Position numbers and translations under genes: made by a program
The notes under the pieces: generated by a model
What the model saw: only the letters and a program-made list of their open reading frames with translations
Database searches by the model: none
What the model was told of the DNA's origin: nothing
From: Lamellibrachia satsuma
Lineage: Eukaryota; Annelida; Polychaeta; Sabellida; Siboglinidae
Length of the DNA: 64,000 bases
Reading direction: 5' to 3'
Assembly (NCBI GenBank): GCA_033239005.1
Contig: BSQZ01000005.1
Location: forward strand, 14,137,501-14,201,500
In this document: positions 41,101 to 53,700 of the stretch, one piece after another
Numbering within the stretch: position 1 is the first letter of the stretch
Layout: the number at the start of each line of letters is the position of its first letter

Positions 41101-44100
41101 TCCTTTATAGCATTTTGTATTTTTGCTTTATCCTCTTTGTTTATGTTTGGACTTCGGTAAACTAATCCAATAGTTAATTTTGAATTTCCTGAAACTATTT
41201 TGCACCAAACAGCATCATCATAATCTGCTTCGGTTTCTAATTTTATTTCATAAGCCTGAATAGATTCTTTAATTAACATATAAAAAACTCCCCCTCCCCT
41301 TCTTCCTATTCGAACTCTCTTAAACATTACGTATCCTGTCAATCCTAATTCAGCATCTGTTATGTCTGTGTTGGCCCATGATTATGTGAAGGTCAACATC
41401 TTCTACCATAATGTTTAATTCATTTTTCTTATCTACTATACTCATAGCATTTAAACACACGCATTTATAACCTACTTTAGACCTGTTTTTAGGACATTTT
41501 GTTATTGGTTTATCTGTACTAGTGGCCTCTTGTCCTGCTTGAGGCATCTTTAAGTAACCCCGCTGCGCTTCTAGTTTAAACAATGTTTACTACCAAAAAT
41601 ATTTGTTATGGTACCTATGCCACTGTCTACTGCTGCTGTGAGTCCATCCACAAATACTGCTGCCCCCTTTCCACTTAGATGAAGCCCATCCTTCATGTAC
41701 ATATCAGCCCTTCCAACAAAACTTCCCCACAAATCCTACTTCCTCTTCCCTACATAGCTTCTCTACTAGCATGTTAATTGCCATCCTCCAGCAATTTTAA
41801 TATCTGTGACCCCTCCTTCCTACTACTGGTAAAATCCCTGACAGTGTTACCTGCTCAATCTGCGTCTCCTTTAGTGTTCTGACCAACTTCCTGTATTTCC
41901 TATCTATGGCAGTTGTACCCTCCCTCTCTACGTTATTTGTCCCTACATGTACTAAAACAGATCCACCCTTGCCCGAACCCACGATGTTTTCTACCCTCTC
42001 AGTTATCGTCTCTATTTTGGCCCCAGGAAAACAAACCACCACAACATCTCCCTTGTTTAAGACTCTGTCAGTCTTCCTAACTATTGAGTCCCCCACAAAC
42101 ACCCTTGTTCTCTTTCTCACCCCCTCTATCACTACCTCAGAATAGATCTTCAGATGGATCCCTTCCATCACATTCTGTCCTGCAACCTTGTCACTTGGCA
42201 GACTGTTATCAGTCTCTCTCTCATCCGTCAACATGCCACCTTTCCCTCCCATCTCCTGGCTAAATTGAGCTCCCATAAATATTGTATTGTGGGATTTCGT
42301 TAACTTTTCACATTTGTCCCACTGGATTTTGTCATGTGGGATAATGTCTAGAGAAACTCCAGACACTTTGTATTGCATCCCTTGGATGGGTGATGACAGC
42401 CAGAAAAACAAGAGGAGCCAATACTCTTACAAAATACAGCTGTAGCACCTGGCCAGGCACACTCACAGTTCAGCTTATTCACTGATTGACACTGGCTGGA
42501 CTTTGATACTGTTCAAACAAGTCCCTGGACCTGACTAGAAGCTTTCTTTGATATTGGTTGGGTGAACTTGGGTCACTGGCTGAGTGGCTGTGTCTAATGG
42601 GCACTATGATCATCAAAACTAATTCTTACTCCTGACAGCAAGCAAGAGGCAGTCACCACCAAAATAATGTATCGAATAAAAAATTAATTGAAAGTTAATT
42701 GTGATTTTTTAAATTAAATTAAATTAACCTTTTCCAGTAAAGTTAATTAATTAAATTAAATTGATTTGTAATTTTTTAGAAAGTTAATTAACTGAGTTAA
42801 TTGAAGTAACAAATTAACAATTAACAATTGAAATTAACACATGCCTGACACAGACATGTGTATCTACTGTATATGACATGTGTGTACTGTGTAGACACGT
42901 GTGTGTACAGTGTAGACACGTGTGTACACTGTGTAGACGTGTGTGTGTACTGTGTAGACACGTGTGTGTACTGTGTAGACACGTGTGTGTACAGTCTAGA
43001 CACGTGTGTGTACAGTCTAGACACGTGTGTGTACAGTGTAGACATGTTTGTGTACAGTGTAGACACATGTGTGTACTGTGTAGACATGTGAGTGTACAGT
43101 GTAGATGTGTGTGTGTACTGTGTAGACGCGTGTGTGTACAGTGTAGACACATGTGTGTACAGTGTAGACACGGGTGTGTACTGTGCAGACACGTGTGTGT
43201 ACAGTGTAGACACATGTGTGTACAGTGTAGACACGGGTGTGTACTGTGTATACACGTGTGTGTACAGTGTAGACGTGTGTGTACTGTGTAGACATGTGTA
43301 TGTACTGTGTAGACACGTGTATGTACTGTGTATACACGTGTTTGTACAGTGTAGACACATGTGTGTACAGTGTAGATATGGGTGTGTACTGTGTAGACAC
43401 GTGTGTGTACAGTGTAGACACGTGTGTGTACAGTGTAGACACGTATGTGTACTGTGTAGACATTTGTGTGTACAGTGTAGACATGGGTGTGTACTGTGTA
43501 GACATGTGTGTGTACAGTGTAGACATGGGTGTGTACTGTGTAGACATGTGTGTGTACAGTGTAGACACATATGTGTACTGTGTAGACATGGGTGTGTACT
43601 GTATAGACACATGTGTGTACAGTGTAGACACGGGTGTGTACTGTGTAGACACGGGTGTGTACTGTGTAGACATGTGTGTAAACTGTGGGAATTACATGAA
43701 ATGCACCTCAGCTGGGACAAGGCTGCCAAATAAGCTGCAGACCGACAGTGGAAAAGTCTTGTTTCTAGCTTATGCACATGAAGAGGATTCAGAAACTAAG
43801 TGTGCAGCAACACCTGATGGTTATAAGTTCATTCTTCACAACACATACTGTATCTAGACTAATCATCCTTTGTGCTGCACTAATCATTAGGTGCCAATAC
43901 TGCCTGATCCAATCAGAAATCAGAGTTCCTGCACTGGGACATACACCATACAGCGGTGCACAATGCACCGCTTCAAGCTGTAGGTGCAGCCTTGTGGTCT
44001 ACCAGACCAATGTGTCTGTAGGTGCAGTCTTGTGGTCTACCAGACCAATGTGTCTGTAGGTACAGTCTTGTGGTCTACCTGACCAATGTGTCTGTAGGTG

Positions 44101-47100
44101 CAGTCTTGTGGTCTACCTGACCAATGTGTCTGTAGGTGCAGTCTTGTGGTCTACCTGACCAATGTGTCTGTAGGTGCAGTCTTGTGGTCTACCAGACCAA
44201 TGTGTCTGTAGGTGCAGCCTTGTGGTCTACCAGACCAATGTGTCTGTAGGTGCAGTCTTGTGGTCTACCTGACCAATGTGTCTGTAGGTGCAGTCTTGTG
44301 GTCTACCTGACCAATGTGTCTGTAGGTGCAGCCTTGTGGTCTACCAGACCAATGTGTCTGTAGGTGCAGTCTTGTGGTCTACCAGACCAATGTGTCTGTA
44401 GGTACAGTCTTGTGGTCTACCTGACCAATGTGTCTGTAGGTGCAGTCTTGTGGTCTACCTGACCAATGTGTCTGTAGGTGCAGTCTTGTGGTCTACCTGA
44501 CCAATGTGTCTGTAGGTGCAGTCTTGTGGACTACCAGACCAATGTGTCTGTAGGTGCAGTCTTGTGGTCTACCTGACCAATGTGTCTGTAGGTGCAGTCT
44601 TGTGGTCTACCAGACCAATGTGTCTGTAAGTGCAGTCTTGTGGTATACCTGACCAATGTGTCTGTAGGTGCAGTCTTGTGGTCCACCAGACCAATGTGTC
44701 TCTGTCGCAAGACACACTGCTTTAATTCTGACTCATCATCAGTAACTATGCTTCATATATACACACTGTACCTGAATAAGTCTTCAGGGAATAACTAGAC
44801 AAAACATATTGAATAAGAACCTTCGCTCTGTGATTCCAGTAATGACAATCAATTTATCTCTTATCACTCCAACTGTCAAATATACTAAAGATAAACTACA
44901 GACAGCTTGTTATTGAATATCTGTTCTCCTCATGATCTAGTATTCTTCTTTGTGATCACTGATGGTTGATAGGCGTTGGTGACAAGACAGGTGTTCTGCT
45001 TGTGTTCACTGATGGTTGATAGGAGTTGGTGACAAGATCGGTGTTCTGCTTGTGTTCACTGATGGTTGATAGGAGTTGGTGACAAGATCGGTGTTCGCTG
45101 ATTCTTGTGCCTAGTGTCCTCACTGTCTCTCTGGTGTGATGATGTTCACATTCTGGGCATTATATGTGACAGACCAGCCCACACTTGGTCCCCTTTGCCG
45201 TCTTGTCATCTGGGTGTACCAACGGTGACCTCGGGATGTTGATTGGGTTATGGTATTTCTTCTGTATGTCATAGCACTTGAATATCCTTGCTAATTATTC
45301 TGATTATTTGTTGATACATGCCTGACTTATTGTGTGTGATCTCTGGCTGGTTTCTGTGGCATTACTATGTTCTTTTTTGTTTAGCAGTGTGAAGTTGAAC
45401 ACCCCAGGTTTGTAAGCGTTCACTTCCAGGACTGTCAGCAGGCCATTAGAGCTTTCCCCAGTACTTTGTGGCCAACAGGCCCTTAGAGCTTCCCCCAGAA
45501 CTTTGTGGCCAACAGGCACTTAAAGCTTCCCCCAGTACTTTGTGGCCAGCAGGCCTTTAGAGCTTCCCCCAGTAATTTGTGGCCAGCAGGCCTTTAGAGC
45601 TTCCCCCAGTACTTTGTGGCCAGCAGGCCCTTAGAGCTTCCCACAGTTATTTGTGGCCAGCATGCCTTTAGAGCTTCCCCCAGTAATTTGTGGCCAGCAG
45701 GCCCTCAGAGCTTCCCAAGGTTATCTGTGGCCAGCAGGCCCTTAGAGCTTCCCCCAGTACTTTGTGGCCAGCAGGCCCTTAGAGCTTCCCACAATTATTT
45801 GTGGCCAGCATGCCTTTAGAGCTTCCCCCAGTAATTTGTGGCCAGCAGGCCCTCAGAGCTTCCCAAGGTTATCTGTGGCCAGCAGGCCCTTAGAGCTTCC
45901 CCCAGTACTTTGTGGCCAGCAGGCCCTTAGAGCTTCCCACAGTTATTTGTGGCCAGCATGCCTTTAGAGCTTCCCCCAGTAATTTGTGGCCAGCAGGCCC
46001 TCAGAGCTTCCCAAGGTTATCTGTGGCCAGCAGGCCCTTAGAGCTTCCCCCAGTACTTTGTGGCCAGCAGGCCCTTAGAGCTTCCCACAGTTATTTGTGG
46101 CCAGCATGCCTTTAGAGCTTCCCCCAGTAATTTGTGGCCAGCAGGCCCTCAGAGCTTCCCAAGGTTATCTGTGGCCAGCAGGCCCTTAGAGCTTCCCCCA
46201 GTACTTTGTGGCCAACAGGCCCTCAGAGCTTCCCCCATTTCTTTGTGGCCAACAGGCCCTTAGAGCTTCCACCAGTACTTTATGGCCAGCAGGCCCTCAG
46301 AGCTTCCCACAGTTATCTATGGTCAGCAGGCCCTCAGAGCTTCCCCATTTCTTTGTAGCCAACAGGCCAGACCCTCAGAGCTTCCCCCAGTACTTTGTGG
46401 CCAACAGGCCCTTAGAGCTACCCTCAGTACTTTGTGGCCAGCAGGCCCTTAGCTAGGAACACATTTTTGCCATTCTTGAACTTTTTAAAAAGTGTAACCT
46501 TAAGTGCATGAATGGCTTCTGACAGCCATTATTGGTCCTTTATTTTACCTGTCTTCATTAGACATTTGCCCATCTTGAAGACAGGCAGATGGGTCCATGG
46601 CTAAGAGCCTGGTGGTCATGTGACATACCCGTAGAAATGTCAGTCCACCAATGAAGACAGAGTGAGTCAGACTATTAAATATTCTGAAACAATACAAAAA
46701 TTGTCTTGGGAGGTAATTGCCCTGTCAAATATCATATTCCAAGACACCAGAACGTCAGTCCATTCAAGAATGTGTATCTCCAAGATACTAAATGGCATTA
46801 CATGAGGTATTGCAATATCAATCAATAACTAACTTTGCCAGGTGAACCACTTTCATGACTACAGCGTGTACTTGGAAATAATGGCTAAAACAACAATGGG
46901 CTGAACTCTCATTAAGTTACCATTATATTTCAATTAAGTCAACATTGCAAATAGCAGACTTCCATAAATCAGGGATTATGCACTTTGAGGTCAGAGAACC
47001 TGTCAAAGTGTCCCGCATATTGGACTTGCCTATTAGGACAATGTATTAATCAATAGTCAACATACAAAACTATGAAAATTACATAAAAAATATTCAAGAC

Positions 47101-50100
47101 AAAAGTTGGGGAAGATGGAGCACATGCACCTCATTATTGACATTATAACACCTGCTGTGTTTTACAGCTGCAATGATTATAATTGTTTAAATAATAAAAA
47201 TTGTTTAACTAATACAGCGGTATGATGCAATAATGGGGGCATACATGTTTAATTGACTACACCCATAAGATTGCCAAGTTATTCAATGGTGCTGATGTCA
47301 ACCACAGGCATATTGTATACCTGGATCAAATGGGCTAAATTTAATAAATAATAACACTGAACTATTTTGAGGGAAATGTAGAAAGGTAGAAAACTCAAGG
47401 CTGGAGAATAGTGATAAAAAAATCATTCACTCATGACTGGTATAAGTTCCTTGTCACAGATGGTGACTGAGACATCACTGAGTGCGTGCCTGATTACCCC
47501 TTGGGACACATTAGTGGAAAGATTAAAAAAATGGGTGTGTCAGAATGTCTTTCAATGTAACCATGCTATCATTGAATGACGTAACTTTACTATTTTGCTC
47601 CAATTTGTTGGTTTGTGGAAAATGTATTGTGTCCTGGGATCCTGTTGAATTCAGCTCAGGCTGATGACTTCCTACTTTTTGGTTACTTTTTACAGCTGTA
47701 AGGCTTAGTCACACTGAGTCATAAACATACACTTATAACTACAGCTGTAAGGCTCAGAACTACTAAGCTTCATGACTACATGGGATTCACTTCTTGCTGC
47801 AATGTATCTTGTTCAACACTCAACCAAACAGATAATGTAATATACACTTAATAGTAACCTATTTCAGTAGCAACCTAGTACGAGAGTGCAGTGACTGCTG
47901 ACATCAATTATTCAAGTACAGTGTCCATCAGAAAAGGTCATTTGGGATTGACACATGACATCTCCAGGACAGGAGACTGACAGCTAGAGACACTGGCTGG
48001 TGTTGACTTGTCAGTCACTAGATGACAGACACCACAACTTTCACATTTACTAGAGACAACACATGGGCTAGGTGGGGCATAAATTATGCAAGAACAACAG
48101 TTGTCATGCTACAATCAAATGAGGCCTGCATCTCTCAGGATTTGGTTTGGGAGCATTTCAAAACATGGTACGGTGATGTGGCATTTAAAAATAAAATTTG
48201 GCAGAAATGTTTATGTTCACTCAAAATAAGATGAATGAGTAAACATTTGTGTATACAAAGAGTAATTTAATACACATGTCCAATATCTTAATTGACATTC
48301 CTGGCTTCGGACCCGGGCTGTTCGTGACATGATTTGTGTGATCAGCGTGATCTGTACTTGTTCCTTGTGTGATCTGTACTTGTTCCTTGCATGACTGTAC
48401 TTGTTCCTTGTGTGATCTGTACTTGTTCCCTGTGTGATCTGTACTTGTTCCTTGTGTGATCAGCACTTGTTCCTCATGTGATCTGTACTTGTTCCTTATG
48501 TGACTTTACTTGTTTCTTATGTGATCTGTACTTGTTCCTTGTGTGATCTGTACTTGTTCCTTGTGTGATCTATACTTGTTCCTTGTGTGATTTGTACTTG
48601 TTCCTCACGTGATCTGTATTGATTCTGTGTTACCTGTCACACAGGTTTTGGATCAGTGCATATTCACAAAAGCAAAGTAATGTGTCCCAGTGCTGCTGGC
48701 TGGCTGGCTGGCTGGCTGCTGGAGAGTGCAGCCTACTGTGTTATGTGCAGTGGGCTGGGACCAAAGAGCACTCAATGCATGGGCACATGGCTGCATGGGC
48801 ACATGGCTGCATGGGCTCATGGCTGCATGGGCACATGGCTGCATGGGCACATGGCTGCATGGACACATGGCTGCATGGGCACATGGCTGCATGGGCACAT
48901 GGCTGCATGGGCACATGGCTGCATGGGCACATGGCTGCATGGGCACATGGCTGCATGGACACATGGCTGCATGGACACATGGCTGCATGGGCACATGGCT
49001 GCATGGGCACATGGCTGCATGGGCACATGGCTGCATGGGCACATGGCTGCATGGGCACATGGCTGCATGGGCACATGGCTGCATGGGCACATGGCTGCAG
49101 TGGTTGATTTCCTTCAACTGCTTCCACAACTAATGCTATTGACAAATATTAATTAATTCTGTCAGTGGCTACAGTTAGGGTGAGCACCGTGGAACAAGTT
49201 CAGGTCATGCTGGGCTTGTGCCGAATACCAAGAGTAAATGCAATCTGTTGACTGGATCATGCCGAGGAGTGTGCCAGGTCCTGGTGGCGGTGATCACCAC
49301 GGATAGCACATGTCTGCACATGCAGTTCATCAAGGGCAGCAGCCATTGACATATTGTTTATCACAGTCAGAAGTTGACCATAAATTATAATGAATATGTG
49401 TGATACTCGTGGCTGTGACTGAGTACCAAACATTCAATATGTGTGATACTTGTGGCTGTGACTGAGTACCAAACATTCAATATGTGTGATACTCATGGCT
49501 GTGACTGAGTACCAAACATTCAATATGTGTGATACTCGTGGCTGTGACTGAGTACCAAACATTCAATATGTGTGATACTCGTGGCTGTGACTGAGTACCA
49601 AACATTCAATATGTGTGATACTCATGGCTGTGACTGAGTACCAAACATTCAATATGTGTGATACTCGTGGCTGTGACTGAGTACCAAACATTCAATATGT
49701 GTGATACTCATGGCTGTGACTGAGTACCAAACATTCAATATGTGTGATACTCATGGCTGTGACTGAGTACCAAACATTCAATATGTGTGATACTCGTGAC
49801 TGTGACTAAGTACCAAACATTCAATATGTGTGATACTCTTGGCTGTGACTGAGTACCAAACATTCAATATTTGTGATACTTGTGGCTGTGACTGAGTACC
49901 AAACATTCAATATGTGTGATACTCGTGGCTGTGACTGAGTACCAAACATTCAATAATAATCCAGTTTGCTATCACGAGTATTGTTCTATGGCGCCACTGC
50001 AGTTTGGTAATAGTTCATCTTAATAGATCTGTGCAAATATCTGGAGAGACAGATTCTCATCCTCATCCCCTGGGTCTCAGGTTATTACTCCTGTCAAGAT

Positions 50101-50753
50101 GTACCAGAAAAAGGCAGACCTCCCCTGATCCTCACAGAGTCTACCCGTGAGCCCTGGCACTGACCCTATAACCCTAAGACAAGGCAGGAGTAACTGGCTG
50201 CAGTTTCAGGTTCATGTCACTCAGGCTGGAGGAAGGACATATTCTCAGGATCATTCATTATCCATCATCAATCAATATCCACACACAAAGAACAATTATG
50301 CAACTACCTCTGGGAAATTACAATTGGCCACCTTTGCAAGAATAAAAAGCAATTAAATATTAACACATTAATCAATGATGACATAGGTTCTCACTCCTGT
50401 TTCACCTCAGTACTGATTCAGGGCAGTTGCCTAACAGAAGTTCATGCAAGGAACTGATTCCTTCTTCTAAGCTGCAATTGTCACTGGGAAAGAAAGAGCT
50501 GTGTGAGAGCTGTGTCATAGCTATGTCAGAACCATGTCATAGCTGTGTCAGAACCATGTCATAGCTGTATCATAGCCATGTCATAGCCGTGTCATAGCCA
50601 TGTCAGAGCCGTGTCAGAGCCAGTCATAGCTGTGTCATAGCCATGTCAGTGCCGTGTGAGAGCCATGTCATAGCCATGTCATAGCCGTGTCAGAGCCATG
50701 TCATAGCCATGTCAGAGCTGTGCGAGAGCCATGTCAGAGCCATGCATGCACAC

Positions 50754-50786
<33 letters not shown>

Positions 50787-53700
50787 ATCGTTTATTTATC
50801 CATTTGTACATAGTATTACAGTAACAGTAATTCATATTAATTAATATATTTAGTACAACGTGGATTTGGGAGACTCCTATTAAGACTAAAGAAGTGGCTG
50901 GTAAATGTTTGTGTATGAATTTATAATAAAATCATAGTATCTGTACTTTAAGTAAGTCTTCAACCTTTAGAACAGAGATGCTTTTAAATAATGGTTCCGT
51001 ATGTGAGTTATATTTGGTTACAGATATTATTCTAATTGCTTTCTTCTGTAATTTTATTATCCTATTACACTGGTAGCCCCATATCATTAGGCAGTAATTT
51101 ATGTGGGGTAATATTTATGAATTATACAGTATAATTCTGATACTTTTTGGTAAGACATGCTTCAATTTGTTTATAATTCCGATTGTCCTTGAACACTTAT
51201 TTGCTATTTTCTCAATGTGTTTATACCAATTTAAATGTGTGTCTAATATTAAACCTAAGAAGTTGAAATGTTGGACTCTTTCAATGTTTACACCATCTAT
51301 TGTTAGTGTTGGTACTGTTACCTTTTTGTTTGGCATTTGAAAAATCATATATTTAGTTTTGTTGATATTTAATGTTAATTTATTTAAATTTAGCCATTCT
51401 GCTATGTTATGTAGTTCTGTATTTATCATATGTTCAGTATTTGGATTGTTTGTACCATTTGTAAAAGACCCAAGCGTACTTACTAGAGAAGTATCATCGG
51501 CATATGTAATGAATTTAAAAACATTACTGGCTTGTGAGAAATCGTTAATATATATAATGAATAACAGAGGACCTAGTATTGAGCCTTGTGGGACTCCCGT
51601 GTTTATAGAGGACCTAGTATTGAGCCTTGTGGGACCCCCGTGTTTATAGAGGACCTAGTATTGAGCCTTGTGGGACTCCCGTGTTTATAGGTAAGACATT
51701 TGATTTTATGTCATCAATTTTTACAAATTGCTCACGGTTTGTTAAGTAACTCTTTAGTAATTGTAATGCTGATGGTTCCAACCCATAATGTTCTAATTTT
51801 TCTAAGAGGATTGTGTGGTCAAGTGTATCAAATGCTTTCGATAAATCAGGTAATATACTGATGGGTAGTTGTTTGTTATCCAAGTGTGTAGTGATCCTAT
51901 CGATTATTTCTAGAGCTGCATATTCAGTTGAATGGTGTGGTCTGAATCCATATTGATTATCAGACAGTAGTTTTGTATTAGTAAAATACATAAGTAATTG
52001 GTTATTCACATAATCGTCCCATGCACGCACACACATAATCCACCCAAGCACGCACACACATGCACGTGTGCTCACAGTCTTTTTATTGACTGTGGTGTAC
52101 CAAGCACCAATCAAAGCCAACCAACTATGTACAAGTGGGGTCTGTTGTGCAACAGCATCAACCACTTTCTTCCCCCATGCATGTCACTACTGTCACTAAT
52201 GAATGAGTGTCACAACAAAGCCTTGGCCAGCACTAAACACCCTGCCATCTGAGAGGTCACATAGGCAGGGGGTGTGGGAGAATGCAATGGTGTGACCATA
52301 GGCAGTGGGTGTGGGAGAATGCAATGGTGTGACCATAGGCAGTGGGTGTGGGAGAATGCAATGGTGTGACCACTAATTAGGGAATCCAGGTCATTCAATA
52401 ACACATGAACTGAGTACAGATGTGGGCAAATTCTACACCTTATCAAGATCATCTACACAATGCAAACAAAGGGCCAAACTTGTCCACTGATGTAGTCTGT
52501 GTATGCCTGAATGCATTAAATGTGCTACTGATACCAGTACAGTTCACTGTGACATTTAAAGTACAAGTAAATTGTAGTAAATTCAAATCCCCCTCTCCCT
52601 TCCATCCTACCCTCCACCCTGCCTGCCCCCTCCCACCCTCCATCCTGCATGCCTCCCTCCTACACTACATTTTGCCTGCCTCCCTCCAATCCTCCATCCT
52701 GCCTGCCTCCCTCCTACCTGCCTAATCTCCATCCTGCCCGCCTCACTCCTACCCTACATCCTGCCTGCCTGCCTCCCTCCTACCCTCCATCCTGCCCTTC
52801 TCCCTATCACCATTCTGACTCCTGACTCTCTACTGGCAAGTCTCTGGTAAGTGTTTCACACATTGTAAATCTCAGCAATTATTTTCCCACTCCGTACCCT
52901 GACAACATACACAATTAATGCTAAGGTGGGAAGTGCTTGATCAACTTAAAATATATCATACCTGCAAATAACTGACCACTTATGAGGAAATCAAATCCCA
53001 ACTGACCTTTATTGTTTTCATCTGAGAAACACTTCTTTGACTTGTAGCGGAAGGCCAGGTGGTCTGGGTCGAGGGAGTAGAGTCTCCTGTACTTGGCGCT
53101 CTTTCCACGCACTTTTAACAAGTTTGACCCTTTCTCCATGTAATCCAGACACTCTTTGGCTACAAATAAATCAGGTCTGTCATTCCTCTGCCATACAGGT
53201 AAACATAACTTATACAGCCACTTAGGTAAACATAGCTTACACTGCCACACAGGTAAACGTAGCTTATACTGCCACACAGGTAAACATAGCTTATACTGCC
53301 ACACAGGTAAACATAACTTATACTGCCACACAAGTAAACATAGCTTATACTGCCACACAGGTAAACATAGCTTATACTGCCACACAGGTAAACATAGCTT
53401 ATACTGCCACACAGGTAAACATAACTTATACTGCCACACAGGTAAACATAACTTATACTGCCACACAGGTAAACATAGCTTATACTGCCACACAGGTAAA
53501 CATAGCTTATACTGCCACACAGGTAAACATAACTTATACTGCCACATAGGTAAACATAACTTATACTGCCACACAGGTAAACATAACTTATACTGCCACA
53601 CAGGTAAACATAACAAAAGTTATACTGCCACAAAGGTAAACATAACTTATACTGCCACACAGGTAAATATAATTTATACTGCCACACAGGTAAACATAAC

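Larger units (their letters stand above)
38640..42650 (-). mobile_element. CR1-like LINE, nearly full length, inactive
   Basis: Minus-strand order: ORF1 with an SGNH/esterase-like domain, then ORF2 endonuclease, reverse transcriptase and C-terminal region, then the 3' tail ending in gttaaatcttgttaaa-type repeats at about 38640. ORF1 esterase domains are a known feature of some CR1 elements. Stops and frame breaks lie between 40760 and 40475, near 39900, near 39590, and inside the region after FADD. Length is about 4 kb. The 5' end is approximate. Confidence 0.85.
38176..42847. mobile_element. Second hAT-like element, interrupted by a LINE
   Basis: The left end caggcatggggcaattaact and the right end, on minus, caggcatgtgttaatttcaa share caggcatg and are followed on both sides by very AT-rich ttaattaaattaa blocks (38186-38370 and 42680-42840). 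The outer flanks are both tgtagac-type minisatellite, so the element sits inside that array. The 8-bp flanks (gtgtagac and acacagac) match only in part, so hAT membership is inferred from the ends. The CR1-like LINE occupies about 38640-42650. Confidence 0.55.

Noticed and set aside
42814..43857. 318-codon minus and 213-codon plus frames
   Set aside because: The 21-bp unit keeps every frame open; no independent support.
48619..49156. Overlapping Trp/His/Met-rich frames on both strands
   Set aside because: The 16-bp array gives open frames on both strands at once.
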